Positions 18,437 to 27,849 of a stretch of DNA of 64,000 nucleotides are shown in pieces. The stretch's first letter is position 1, and every line of letters starts with the position of its first letter. The position numbers were made by a program, and so were the translations under genes. Origin of the DNA: Massilia forsythiae (GTDB lineage Bacteria > Pseudomonadota > Gammaproteobacteria > Burkholderiales > Burkholderiaceae_D); assembly GCF_012849555.1 (NCBI RefSeq), contig NZ_CP051685.1, positions 5,518,001 to 5,582,000 on the forward strand, written 5' to 3'. The notes below the pieces were generated by a model. It saw only the letters and a program-made list of their open reading frames with translations, was not told the origin of the DNA and made no database searches.

Positions 18437-20923
18437 TCAATAACTTTGTAAATGGTCTGCCGTCATGCCCCCCGCATACCAGTAACGGGCGTGCGCGCTG
18501 CGGTAGGCTTCCACCGTCACGGCTGCATCCACGTCGAACGTCACGGCGCCGCTGGTGTCGGTGCGCAGGCGCTCGATGCCCAGCATCCGGTAACGCTCGT
18601 AGACCTCGGCCTTGGGATGGCGGTAACGGTTGCGGTACCCCACCTGGAAGATGCCGATCGACGGCCGCACCGCCTGCAAAAAGGCCGGCGTGGACGAGGT
18701 GCCGCTGCCGTGGTGCGGCGCCAGCAGCACGTCGGCGCGCAGCGCCTGCGCTCGATCCGCCACCAGGCCGGCTTCCTGCGCCGCCTCGATGTCGCCCGCC
18801 AGCAGCAACGCATGCGTGGCATTGACGATGCGCAGCACGCAGCTGCGCGCATTCGCCTTCAGGCCGGCGTCGCCATAACTCGACGGCGCCGGATGCAGCA
18901 TCTCGAAGCGGATGCCGTCCCACTCCCAGCGCTGGCCGGCCATGCAATGCAGGTGGCGCGGCGCCGCCCGCGCGATCGCGTGCTCTTCACCGAGCGACGA
19001 CGCCAGCCAGCCGACCTCGAGTTCCCCCAGCAGCGCCAGGGCGCCGCCGGTGTGATCGAGGTCGCCATGGCTGACCACGATGCCGTCCAGCGCCCCGATG
19101 CCGCGCATGCGCAGGTACGGCAGGATCACGCGGCTGCCGGCATCCGCGCCGGGCGCATAGGCCGGGCCGGTGTCGTACAGCAGGCGGTGGCCCGCGGTCT
19201 CGACCAGCAGCGCCATGCCCTGGCCGACGTCGAAGGCGGTGACGCGCACGCTGCCTGCCGGCGGGTGATCGGGCAGGTGCAGCAGCAAGGGCAGCCAGGC
19301 GATCGCGCCGCTCCAGCGCAGCGGCCAGCCGCGCGGCATCAACAGCCACAGCGTGCCGCCCAGCGCCAGCAGGAATACCCAGGCCTGCGGCGCCGGTGCG
19401 CGCCATACCGCCAGCGGCAGTCCCGCCATCCAGCCCAGCAGCCAGGCCAGCGCCGCGACCGCCGCGTGCGCCAGCGCCAGCAGCCAGCCGCACAACGGAT
19501 CGGGCAGCAGGCTGCCGGCCAGTGCCAGCGGCGTGACCACGAAGCTCACCAGCGGGATCGCCACCGCATTCGCCAGCGGACTGACCAGCGATACCTGGCC
19601 GAACAGCAGCATCGTCAGCGGCACCAGGCCGAGCGTCACCGCCCACTGCGTGTGCCCCGCCCCCAGCAGCGTGCCGCACAGGCCGCGCAGCGGCGGATTG
19701 ATGCGGCCATGGCCGGCGAACAGGATCATCGCCACCGCGCCGAACGACAGCCAGAAGCCCGGCCACAACACCGCCCAGGGGTCCAGCAGCAGCACTACGC
19801 CGAGCGCCGCGCACAGCACGTGCGAGACCGCCGTCAGCCGTCCGCTCCACAGCGCCAGCGCCACCACCGACAGCATGTACAAGGTGCGCTGGGCCGGCAC
19901 CCCGAAGCCGGCCAGCAGCACGTACAGCAGCGCGGTGACGGCGCCGGCCAGCGCCGCCACCTTCTGCGCCGGCAGCAGCAGCGGCAACTGGGCATCGGTG
20001 AAGAACGAGCGCCGCCACAGCGCCGAGGCGCCGAGTGCCGCAAGCCCGGCGATCATCGTGATGTGCAATCCCGAGATCGAAACCAGGTGGCCGATGCCGG
20101 TGCGGTTGAACACCTGCCAGTCGGCCTGGTCGATGCCGCGCTGGTCGCCGATCACCAGCGCGACGATGACGCCGGCGTACTGGCGCCCCGCCAGCGCGCG
20201 CAGGATGCGTTCGCGCAGCCAGGCGCGGCAGCGCTCGACCACGCCCGGCAGGCTGGGCGCGAACTCGTCCAGCAGGACCGCCGCCGGCACTCCTGCCGCA
20301 GCGCGCCCGGTGCGCACGTAGCCGGTGGCGCGCACGCCCTGTTCCAGCAGCCAGGCTTCGTAGTCGAAGCCGCCGGGATTGGCGTTGCCGTGCGGGCGCT
20401 GCAGGCGCACCGTCAACTGCCAGCGCTGGCCGGGCTCGATCTCGGGCAGCGCGTCTTGCGCGGACACGCTGGACGCCGCAGCGGCGCGGCCGGACGCGCC
20501 GCGCGGGTTGGCATACCAGGACAGCGCCACGCGCGGCGGCGCGGCCGCGCCCGCCGTGAGCGTGCGCTCGACCAGGAAGTTGAAACGCACGCCCTGCTCG
20601 AAGCTGGCCGGCAGGTTGTCGACCACGCCGACGATGGCCAGGTCGCGCCCTTCGTCGGTGGCCGCCAGCATTGGCGCCAATGCGCGCTGCGCCAGCAGCG
20701 CGGCCCATGCGTAACCGGACAAGCCGCCGGCGGCCGCGAGCATCAGGACCACAGCGGCGGCGCCACGCAAACGAGACGGGGCTGCGCGGCGGACAAACGC
20801 GGCCAATATCGACAGCGCCAGTGCGGCTGCGGCGCAGCCGGCCAGCGACAGTGCCGCCGGCAGGGACGACGCCTGCTGCAGCCAGAACACGCCGGCGGCA
20901 AACCCCAGGATCAGGCAGCGCAT
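18437..20923 (-). CDS. comEC: DNA internalization-related competence protein ComEC/Rec2
   Basis: 828 residues. Three regions are recognisable: an N-terminal membrane/OB region (DUF4131-like; LAIVGVVDNLPASFEQGVRF, WQLTVRLQRPHGNANPGGFDYEAWL), a central competence domain with many membrane helices (NRTGIGHLVSISGLHITMIAG, then FGVPAQRTLYMLSVV), and a C-terminal metallo-beta-lactamase-like domain (VTAFDVGQGMALLVET, VVSHGDLDHTGGALAL, LLAPHHGSGTSSTPAF). ComEC forms the inner-membrane channel for incoming single-stranded DNA in natural transformation. The ATG at 20923 (MRCLILGF) opens the first membrane helix. It follows the T6SS immunity gene on the same strand after 88 nt. Other competence genes are not in the window. 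Confidence 0.93.
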   Translation of the reverse strand: MRCLILGFAAGVFWLQQASSLPAALSLAGCAAAALALSILAAFVRRAAPSRLRGAAAVVLMLAAAGGLSGYAWAALLAQRALAPMLAATDEGRDLAIVGVVDNLPASFEQGVRFNFLVERTLTAGAAAPPRVALSWYANPRGASGRAAAASSVSAQDALPEIEPGQRWQLTVRLQRPHGNANPGGFDYEAWLLEQGVRATGYVRTGRAAAGVPAAVLLDEFAPSLPGVVERCRAWLRERILRALAGRQYAGVIVALVIGDQRGIDQADWQVFNRTGIGHLVSISGLHITMIAGLAALGASALWRRSFFTDAQLPLLLPAQKVAALAGAVTALLYVLLAGFGVPAQRTLYMLSVVALALWSGRLTAVSHVLCAALGVVLLLDPWAVLWPGFWLSFGAVAMILFAGHGRINPPLRGLCGTLLGAGHTQWAVTLGLVPLTMLLFGQVSLVSPLANAVAIPLVSFVVTPLALAGSLLPDPLCGWLLALAHAAVAALAWLLGWMAGLPLAVWRAPAPQAWVFLLALGGTLWLLMPRGWPLRWSGAIAWLPLLLHLPDHPPAGSVRVTAFDVGQGMALLVETAGHRLLYDTGPAYAPGADAGSRVILPYLRMRGIGALDGIVVSHGDLDHTGGALALLGELEVGWLASSLGEEHAIARAAPRHLHCMAGQRWEWDGIRFEMLHPAPSSYGDAGLKANARSCVLRIVNATHALLLAGDIEAAQEAGLVADRAQALRADVLLAPHHGSGTSSTPAFLQAVRPSIGIFQVGYRNRYRHPKAEVYERYRMLGIERLRTDTSGAVTFDVDAAVTVEAYRSAHARYWYAGGMTADHLQSY

Positions 20924-21011
20924 GCGTGCCGGGCGCCCGGCGCCGTGCAGGATGGCGCAGCGCAGGATGGCGCCACGGACGAAGACGCCGGCATGGATGC
21001 GACGCGCGCCC

Positions 21012-22748
21012 TCACGCCAGCGCCGGCGGCTCGCCGAGGATGCCGGCGGCGGCGACGTCGGCCGGCGCCGTTTCCCGCGGCGGCGCCGGCTCCATCTGCC
21101 GCACCAGCTGCCACACGCTGCGGCGCCGGATCGCTTCCGGTCCCGCCGCGTGTCCGAACACGCTGGCCGGCACCTGGAAGGTTGCCGCCGGCAGCAGGCT
21201 GCCGTGCGCGAACCAGCGCGTGCCGTCCAGCGCGTGCGATTCCTCGCAACGCCACCAGCCGCTCGCCGGACAAGGCTCGCCGGTACGCACCTGGGTGCCG
21301 AGCAGTGCCACCGGCGGCTTGCCGGCGCCGGCATCGCCCGGCATGGGCGGCATCCCGGGCTGCGCCAGCGCCACCAGCGGCACCATGCGCGGCCACAGGC
21401 GCTTGTCGACCAGCTTCCAGGCGGCCAGGCGCTCCGGCTCGACGCTGGACTGGATGCGCCGCACCTTTTGCCACAGCGTCTGCCTTGGCAGCAGCAGCGG
21501 CTGCGGCATGCGCTCGCCCTTGCGGATGTACTGCACCTGGCCGCCCTGCACGCCGACATCGGGGCCGCCTTCGTTGCATTGCCACCAGCCGGATTGCGGG
21601 CAGGTGTCGCCGGCGCTGGCGACCGCGCCCAGTTTCGGTCCCGGCGGCTCGGCCGGCCCGGATGGTCCGGAGGGCGGCGGGCCGCCCGGGCGCAGGCGGA
21701 TGCTGGACGAGATGCAGTCCCACAGCGCCAGCACGGCGTCTTCGTGCAGGCTCGAATCGCGCGGCTTGCCGCCCGGCTCGGCGCTGATCCCCGCATGCAG
21801 CTCGAGCGACAGGAAAGGCCGCAAGGGATCGTCCTTGACGCCCTGCGCTTCCCACACGAAGCCGAAGGTGGTGGCGAAGTTGAACTCGCGCACGCGTTCC
21901 AGCACTTCCTCGCCGGCGAGCGCGTCGATGTCGCGCTTGCCGGTGCGCAGCCTGGTCACGCGCAGCAGTTCGTCGGCGCCGGCGTCGGCGTCCATGTCGG
22001 CGTAGCGTTCCAGGAGGGTGCGGCTGGTGCCGCCGCCGGGCAGGCTTGCGAATGCCATGCCGAGGTCGGGGTGATCGGGCAGGCCGATGTGCATGGCGAT
22101 GTGCTCGGTCTTGTGTGGAGGCAGCGGTTCGGCGAATACTGCGCGCCCGATGCAGAAGCCGGCTACTGCGGGAATGTCGTCTTCGCCGCGCAACCGAAGA
22201 CGCGCAAGGAGTGCTTCGGCCGCGCGCGCGCTTGTTTCGTCTGCAAACTTTGCCGAGAGAGAGAAACTCCAACCTTCCTTGTGGGCGTGAACCTCGACCG
22301 ACACCCATTCGGTGTCGATTCGGCGCTCTCCTTCGAAATAGTAACTACGTGTACGCCCATAAACCAGGCTGCGGCCCGCCATACCGGGTATTGCCAGGTC
22401 GCGCGCTTCAAGCATGCCGCTCGTTCTCCTTGCAGGGTCTTTTGCGGCTTGTGCATCGATATCGGCTGCGCGCGCTGCCACGCGCTCGTGAAATGCCGTT
22501 TCGCTTTCTTCCCTCTTTTCGATTTCGAATCCATCGATCATTTCGCGAGAAAGACTCACTTCCGCCTGGACCGGTACGTCGACCAGGAACCGCCCGACAC
22601 ATACCGTTTTCATGTTTTCAGTCATTTTCGCTACCTCGGATCTGTCCCGCATGCTGCGAATCTGGCTGGCCCCCCAACTCCCCGCGCAGACCAGGGCCGC
22701 CAGCAAGACGATGACTCCGCGCCATCCGTGTTTCCTTATTCGCATCAT
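21012..22748 (-). CDS. T6SS immunity protein, Tli4 family (full-length copy)
   Basis: 578 residues from MMRIRKHGWRG (tandem ATGs at 22748 and 22745). An N-terminal membrane anchor or signal (GVIVLLAALVCAGSW) is followed by the Tli4 N-terminal region (KTVCVGRFLVDVPVQAEVS, GRSLVYGRTRSYYFEGERR) and a central Tli4 C-terminal region (LHAGISAEPGGKPRDSSLHE). The end carries two copies of a small repeat beginning CPQSGWWQCNEGG and CPASGWWRCEES, each ending in a LWQKVR or VWQLVRQ segment. Family members neutralise periplasm-acting Tle lipases. It directly follows a truncated paralogue and the lipase gene. The 5' third (about 22180-22748) looks less GC-rich than the flanks, suggesting recent acquisition. 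Confidence 0.8.
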   Translation of the reverse strand: MMRIRKHGWRGVIVLLAALVCAGSWGASQIRSMRDRSEVAKMTENMKTVCVGRFLVDVPVQAEVSLSREMIDGFEIEKREESETAFHERVAARAADIDAQAAKDPARRTSGMLEARDLAIPGMAGRSLVYGRTRSYYFEGERRIDTEWVSVEVHAHKEGWSFSLSAKFADETSARAAEALLARLRLRGEDDIPAVAGFCIGRAVFAEPLPPHKTEHIAMHIGLPDHPDLGMAFASLPGGGTSRTLLERYADMDADAGADELLRVTRLRTGKRDIDALAGEEVLERVREFNFATTFGFVWEAQGVKDDPLRPFLSLELHAGISAEPGGKPRDSSLHEDAVLALWDCISSSIRLRPGGPPPSGPSGPAEPPGPKLGAVASAGDTCPQSGWWQCNEGGPDVGVQGGQVQYIRKGERMPQPLLLPRQTLWQKVRRIQSSVEPERLAAWKLVDKRLWPRMVPLVALAQPGMPPMPGDAGAGKPPVALLGTQVRTGEPCPASGWWRCEESHALDGTRWFAHGSLLPAATFQVPASVFGHAAGPEAIRRRSVWQLVRQMEPAPPRETAPADVAAAGILGEPPALA

Positions 22749-22756
22749 GGCAACTT

Positions 22757-22984
22757 TTAATGCCGCTTGGCGATCGAATGATGGGCGTATGGCAGGAGGG
22801 ATTGCGCTGGAATATCGATCAGCAAACGGCCAACGCACAAAGCCTTGTCGGTTCCGGTCATCCTCGTCACCCCAGTTCGGTCGTGGACACGGTGACTCTG
22901 GCCTGCTGGCCAGCGTCCCGCACACGCGAGAATCGCCAGCAGGACGACAAGCATCCACCATCCAGGTTTGCGCATCCGCTTCAT
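22757..22984 (-). pseudogene. Truncated duplicate of the Tli4-type immunity gene
   Basis: 75 residues. The first 61 mirror the start of the full-length immunity protein: MKRMRKPGWWMLVVLLAILACAG against MMRIRKHGWRGVIVLLAALVCAG, and DKALCVGRLLIDIPAQ against MKTVCVGRFLVDVPVQ. Similarity stops abruptly after IPAQ and a short unrelated tail ends in a stop 8 nt before the intact copy. The ATG overlaps the lipase stop (ATGA), so it keeps the translational coupling. It is most simply a remnant of a tandem immunity duplication. It could still make a short membrane peptide. Confidence 0.75.
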
Positions 22985-24651
22985 GGCAGTGTCTGCACGA
23001 TCTTGACGATAAGATGGCGAGTCAGCAACAAAATGGCATCGTCGTTGAAGGCGCCTTGGTGATCGAAACCACGCATTTCGAATACTTGTCGAACCTTGCC
23101 GGTCGGTCCTGCTCCCGACTGCTGCGGCACCGTACCGTCACCAGCCGCATCCTGGCGCGCCGGAATGAACTGCAGGTCGGTACGCTGTTCGACACGGACA
23201 CGCCGGCTACCTGACGTGCCATAGCCGGCCTGGGCTGCCTTTCGCAGATTTGCTTCCGTAAACACTGCGCCTTTTTTAGGATCGCGCGCAACCCAGCGCA
23301 CGGCACCGAACGACATGTGTTGCGGATCGGCGCCATAGAAACCATAGCTGTTCGGGTGGTAATAGGAACCTAACATTTCCCGATGAAAACGTTCCGCGTT
23401 GTCGATCGCATTCAGTATGCCTTGAGTCGCCTTGAGTACACTGCCGCCATATTTGTTTGCCGGGTCGGCCAACGTCGGATCGACCAACCTGTACCAGGAC
23501 GCCATGTCGCGATACAAGTCATATGGATTTTCGGTCGGCAAGTGCACCACGTCGCGCCCCGTGTCTTTGTTGTTGACCTGGCTGACGATGTAGACGTGCA
23601 GCCAGGGCTGCGGATACAGGTGATTCGGCAGCAGTTGCAGCGCACCGGGCGAAGTCGCCATGACGGCCATCGTTGCCTCGCGCGTCGAACCCAGAATGTC
23701 GGCCACGCATTCGGCTTCCTTGTCGGCGATCTTGCCGTTGCCGGGGCTGGACGCCTCGGTGCCGCAGGCGATGCGGCGATAGCACACGGGCGCGCCTAGC
23801 GCCGGCATCACGCCATGGACAATGCCCAGGATCTGGTCCGGTATCTGCTTGGCGCAGGCGCGCGCCACCAGGCCGCCCATCGAATGCGTCACCAGGATCA
23901 CCTGCTTGCAGTCGTGTCGGCAACCCTTCCAGAACGCAATGATCTTTTGGATGCGATCGCGCAGGATATTGGCCGAATCTTCGCAGGATTCCAGCCAGTT
24001 GTAGCCGCATGCGTACACCGGATAATGGTAATCGGCATGCTTTTCCAGCTCCTGTTCGGTGACGTGATCGATCGCGCGCACGCCCCAGCGCGCCGGATCG
24101 CATTCCATCACGTCCTTCCAGTGGCGCCGCACGACGCGCGGCTGGTCGGGTGCATGCTCTTCGAAGGTACGGTTCAGGCAAATGCTCAAGCCGTACAGCA
24201 ATTTGCCGTAGGAATCCCAATGGACTTCGCCCCAGCCGCGCTTGCGCACTTCTTCCATCGACGTGCCGTAGCTGCCCGCATCGCCCGGCAGATCGATCTC
24301 GCCGCGGGTGTCGACTTCCAGCGTCGCCCCGTCCAGGATCTGTTGGCGCATCTTGGCGCTACGCGCCTTCCACAGGCGGGCTGCGGTCAACCCGGCGAGA
24401 GTCCCGTTCGGCGCCCGCCACGCCTCTTCGCCCGGATTGAGCGCCTTGTTGGCGCGCCTGGCCGGACTGGTCGCCGCCCGCAGGTTCGATCCCATGATCC
24501 CCGGCACCACGATCACCGGCACCACCTTCTTCGACGGCATGGTGAACAGGCCGCGCGTGGTGAACGAGGTCGGGGTCAGCATCGTTTGCCCGGTCCAGCT
24601 GCCGTCGGATTGCGGGATGAGGTTGGGCAAGGGGCGAACGGGATCGGCCAT
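22981..24651 (-). CDS. Tle-type T6SS lipase effector (alpha/beta hydrolase)
   Basis: 556 residues. VIVVPGIMGSNLRAA is the GIMGS-type oxyanion motif of lecithin acyltransferase/PGAP1-like lipases. The nucleophile elbow is LVTHSMGGLVARACA (Ser257). The C-terminal FDHQGAFNDD likely supplies the catalytic His. There is no signal peptide, as expected for a cargo delivered on VgrG. It lies 50 nt after vgrG and its stop overlaps the truncated immunity gene, giving the order vgrG - toxin - immunity. Pairing with Tli4-family immunity suggests a Tle4-like phospholipase acting in the periplasm of target cells, though Tle3 is not excluded by eye. GGAG precedes the ATG. GC content dips in the 3' half. Confidence 0.8.
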   Translation of the reverse strand: MADPVRPLPNLIPQSDGSWTGQTMLTPTSFTTRGLFTMPSKKVVPVIVVPGIMGSNLRAATSPARRANKALNPGEEAWRAPNGTLAGLTAARLWKARSAKMRQQILDGATLEVDTRGEIDLPGDAGSYGTSMEEVRKRGWGEVHWDSYGKLLYGLSICLNRTFEEHAPDQPRVVRRHWKDVMECDPARWGVRAIDHVTEQELEKHADYHYPVYACGYNWLESCEDSANILRDRIQKIIAFWKGCRHDCKQVILVTHSMGGLVARACAKQIPDQILGIVHGVMPALGAPVCYRRIACGTEASSPGNGKIADKEAECVADILGSTREATMAVMATSPGALQLLPNHLYPQPWLHVYIVSQVNNKDTGRDVVHLPTENPYDLYRDMASWYRLVDPTLADPANKYGGSVLKATQGILNAIDNAERFHREMLGSYYHPNSYGFYGADPQHMSFGAVRWVARDPKKGAVFTEANLRKAAQAGYGTSGSRRVRVEQRTDLQFIPARQDAAGDGTVPQQSGAGPTGKVRQVFEMRGFDHQGAFNDDAILLLTRHLIVKIVQTLP

Positions 24652-24701
24652 GCGCGCTCCGTATGGTGAAGTGGATGAATGTTGGACGACTGGATGACGA
24701 C

Positions 24702-27560
24702 TCAGGCGGCCGGCTCGTCGGGGAGGAAGGCCATGGCGACCTTGCCCAGGGTGTCGCCGATCAGCAGGGCCGTGCGGCCCATCTCGTCGGTGCGGCCGCT
24801 GACCACGCGGCCGTCGTCGAGCGTGGCACGGTAGCGCTGGTTCGGCACCGGCTTGCCGGTCTGCTGGTGGCGCAGCACCACGTATTCGTCGGTGCGCAGG
24901 CTGGAACCCGGCAGCGTCACGCCCTGCGGGGCGGCGGCGCCCGGCCCCAGGTGCACGAAGCCGGCGCCCTTCATGACCTGCGCGCCGCTGCTCTGGTGGG
25001 TGATGGCGCCGCCGGCCCAGTCGGTCTGGGCGCCGGACGCCACCACCTTGACGCTCGGCGCGTCCAGTTCGATGCCCTCGGCGGCGACCAGCGTGATCTT
25101 GCCGGCCGACTTGATCTCGATGTGGCCCTGGTGCGTGTGCACGACGATATCGCCGCGCCCGGCGACCAGGCGCACGCCGAGTTCGTGGGCGAACAGGCTC
25201 AGGCTGCGCAGCGCGCGCACGAACACGTTGCGCCCGCCGGCGATCTCGGTGTCGCCGGCGCTGACCACGTCGACCTTGCTGGCGGCACCCAGCGCCAGGT
25301 TGTCGCTGCTGGCGACCAGCACGCCGGCCGGCGCGGTGGCGGCCAGGATCGGGGCGCCGCCCTGCCCGGCGGCCTTGCCGGCGCCGCCGGCCGCGTTGCT
25401 GCCCTGGTCCCAGTGGCGCAGCTTGTCGGCCAGCGCGGCCAGGCGCTCGGTGGCCGGCTGGTCGCCGGTGTGCACGGCGGCCAGCCGGCCGACCTCTTCC
25501 AGGATGCTTTGCATCACCTCGGCCAGCCCGACCAGGCCGGCACGCGCCAGCTGCCCGCCTTCGGCATCGGGGCTGGCTTCGGCGCTGATCAGCACGCCCC
25601 TGGCGCCGCGCAGCGCCACCGCGGCGTCGCTGCGCAGTTCGGCGCCCTCGCCGCGCGGGGTGGCGGCGCCGCCGGCGCGCGGACGGGTCAGCCAGCCCAG
25701 GTTCAATTCCGACGCGGCGTGGTCGCTGGCCAGCTGGGCGCCGATCTCGCCGCGGGTGTCGTCGAAGCGCAACTGGTTGCCACGCTGGCCGCGGATTTCG
25801 CGCGTGCGGGTGCCGGACAGGTAGCGGTTGCCGGGCAGGTCGCCGTGGGCGCTGAAGGCCGGCGGCGCGGCGCGGCCGTTGTACAGCTGCGCCAGCACGA
25901 TCGGCCGGTCCGGGTCGCCGCCGAGGAAAGCCACCAGCACCTCGGTGCCGACGCGCGGCAGGCCGACGGCGCCGGACTGGTGCTGGCTGCCGTTGCCGTT
26001 GCCGGCCCAGTTCGAGGCGACGCGCACCCAGGCCGAATCGGCCGGCGAATCGGAGGCGCCGGCGCCGTGCGCGTGGCGGTGGTCGGCGGCGCGCATGCCG
26101 GGAAAGCGGATCTTCACCCGCCCCATGGCGTCGCAATGCACGTCCTCGCCCGCCGGGCCCACCACCAGCGCGCTCTGCAGCTGCGGGTGCGGCAAGTCGG
26201 TGCGCGGATCGAAGTCCGGCACGATCGGCACGCCGCGGCGCACCGCCGTGAAGGCGATGTGCACGCGCGCGCCGGCGCCGCGTCCGCGCGTTCGGGAAGC
26301 AGCCGCCGGTTCGCGGCCCGGCCAGTCGTGGCCCGGCCAGTCGTGGCCCGGCCAGCCCGCGTCGTGCAGCAGGCGCGCGGCGCGCAGGTCGAGGCCGCGC
26401 GGCAGGTTGTTGTCGGCCACGATGTGCAGTTCGGTGACGACGAATTCGCGCTCGGCCGCGGCATGGGTATCGATTTCGGGATGGCCTTCCAGCGAAAAAT
26501 ACTGGCCGGCGCAGAAGTCGCGCACGCTGCCTTCGCCCTGGAAGCACTTGGAGGCGAATTCGTGGCGGTGCATGCGCACGTGCCCGAGGCGCCAGTGGTC
26601 TTCGACGTCGTTGCCGACGTGCGGCACGTCGATCAGGTAGTCGTCCAGCGTCGCCGCCAGCCGGTTGCCGCTGGCACCCTGGTCGGCGTTGCTGCGCGCG
26701 CTGGCCGTCATGAACTGCGGACCGGCCGGGTTCTTGTAATCCCAGCTGTGGCGCGTGGTTACGCCCGGCTGCAGGCGGCGCGCGGCGCTCCACGAGGTGA
26801 CGGTATCGCGGCCGTCGGCGACGCCGTCGCGGTGGTAGCGCACGCTGCCGGCGGCGTTGCGGGCCAGGCCGCTGGGGTCGCTGAACAGCACCAGCGTATG
26901 CGCCGGCGTGCGGTCGTGCAGCGGGTCGACCGCGCTGCCGCGGCTGCGTCCCGGCCGAAAGTACCAGGCCACGCCGCGCCGCTTGAGCAGGCGCCGCAAG
27001 AAGGCGGCGTCCGACTCGTTGTACTGCATGGTCTGCTCGCGCGGCGGAAACTGGCGCATGTCGAACAGCGGATCGAGTTCCAGCTCGAAGGCGCTGGCCA
27101 GCACGGTGTTCGAATGGCGCCATTCGTCGCACAGCAATTGCGCGATCTCGAGCTCGTTCTGGTAGCGGAAGATGCGGCTGCCGCTGCGTTTTTCCATCAC
27201 GGCGAACACGTCGCGGATCACCAGCTCGTAGGCCGCCAGGCCGCCGTCGGCATCGCCGGCGCGCGCCTCGGTGACGATGCCGCACACGCTGCGCAGCTGG
27301 CCGCGGTCGGTGACGAACTGGATTTCCGCCGGCAGCGCGATCAGTTCCTTGAGGGGCAGCGACGGCGTGCCGGCCAGGCAGGCGACGCGGTAGTCGATGC
27401 CGCCGCAGATGGCTTCGCTGCCCATCACCCGCTGCGGCAACAGCACGTCCTCGGACAATTGGCCGCCATGCGCCAGGTGCAGGCGCAACGGGCGATGCGC
27501 GGTGCTCAGGGATTGTTCGTGCTGCAGCACCCGCAAGAACTCGCTCGCGCTATCCACCAT
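24702..27560 (-). CDS. vgrG: T6SS spike protein VgrG with DUF2345 and C-terminal adaptor-like extension
   Basis: 952 residues from the ATG at 27560. GGGAGG sits only 1 nt before that ATG, so the GTG next door (27557) has better spacing and may be the true start. Order: gp27-like base (LQHEQSLSTAHRPLRL, SDAAFLRRLLKRRGVAWYF), gp5-like OB fold (MGRVKIRFPGMRAADHRHAH, WAGNGNGSQHQSGAVGLPRVGTEVLVAFLGGDPDRPI in pattern), and DUF2345 beta-helix (KVDVVSAGDTEIAGGRNVFV). A 60-residue tail follows (VVLRHQQTGKPVPNQRYRAT) that looks like a transthyretin-type domain. Such tails dock Tle effectors. No tss baseplate genes are in the window, so it is an orphan spike island. Confidence 0.92.
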   Translation of the reverse strand: MVDSASEFLRVLQHEQSLSTAHRPLRLHLAHGGQLSEDVLLPQRVMGSEAICGGIDYRVACLAGTPSLPLKELIALPAEIQFVTDRGQLRSVCGIVTEARAGDADGGLAAYELVIRDVFAVMEKRSGSRIFRYQNELEIAQLLCDEWRHSNTVLASAFELELDPLFDMRQFPPREQTMQYNESDAAFLRRLLKRRGVAWYFRPGRSRGSAVDPLHDRTPAHTLVLFSDPSGLARNAAGSVRYHRDGVADGRDTVTSWSAARRLQPGVTTRHSWDYKNPAGPQFMTASARSNADQGASGNRLAATLDDYLIDVPHVGNDVEDHWRLGHVRMHRHEFASKCFQGEGSVRDFCAGQYFSLEGHPEIDTHAAAEREFVVTELHIVADNNLPRGLDLRAARLLHDAGWPGHDWPGHDWPGREPAAASRTRGRGAGARVHIAFTAVRRGVPIVPDFDPRTDLPHPQLQSALVVGPAGEDVHCDAMGRVKIRFPGMRAADHRHAHGAGASDSPADSAWVRVASNWAGNGNGSQHQSGAVGLPRVGTEVLVAFLGGDPDRPIVLAQLYNGRAAPPAFSAHGDLPGNRYLSGTRTREIRGQRGNQLRFDDTRGEIGAQLASDHAASELNLGWLTRPRAGGAATPRGEGAELRSDAAVALRGARGVLISAEASPDAEGGQLARAGLVGLAEVMQSILEEVGRLAAVHTGDQPATERLAALADKLRHWDQGSNAAGGAGKAAGQGGAPILAATAPAGVLVASSDNLALGAASKVDVVSAGDTEIAGGRNVFVRALRSLSLFAHELGVRLVAGRGDIVVHTHQGHIEIKSAGKITLVAAEGIELDAPSVKVVASGAQTDWAGGAITHQSSGAQVMKGAGFVHLGPGAAAPQGVTLPGSSLRTDEYVVLRHQQTGKPVPNQRYRATLDDGRVVSGRTDEMGRTALLIGDTLGKVAMAFLPDEPAA
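26315..26355. repeat. 15-bp tandem repeat inside vgrG
   Basis: GGCCCGGCCAGTCGT occurs at 26315-26329 and 26330-26344 with a partial third copy to 26355. It encodes a repeated WPGHD motif on the minus strand, located in the linker between the gp27-like and gp5-like parts of VgrG. In-frame expansion or contraction by slippage is possible. Confidence 0.8.
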
Positions 27561-27849
27561 GCCTCCCGAATGGTTGCCGCGTTGTCGCGGAAGACAGCAT
27601 TTTTCCATGCTTCCCGTGCGGGAAGATTGGGAGAGCGCAGGAGAATCGGCGCGGCTATCCGGGATCGATGGCGTACCGCGGCATGCGCCGTGCAGGCATG
27701 CGCAATGGACTTTGACAGGAAGCGGGAACTAGAAGGTGGCGATTGTGGTCGTGCTACGGCGCGGCCTTGATGTTTGCCGTTCCTGGATGCTCAGTATGGG
27801 TCCCCGCCTGCGCGCACTACTGTCCAAGATAGTATTGCTGGCCTAAAAA

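Noticed and set aside
18452-21787. A 1111-codon plus-strand ORF antisense to comEC
   Set aside because: His/Gln/Arg-rich shadow of a hydrophobic membrane protein; no start signal or domain.
22612-23214. Plus-strand ORF of 200 codons antisense to the immunity and lipase genes
   Set aside because: Considered as an antisense antitoxin or regulator, but no motif or promoter is seen and the opposite strand is clearly coding.
26315-26355. Short direct repeats in vgrG as a CRISPR-like array
   Set aside because: Repeats are contiguous with no spacers and lie in frame within vgrG.
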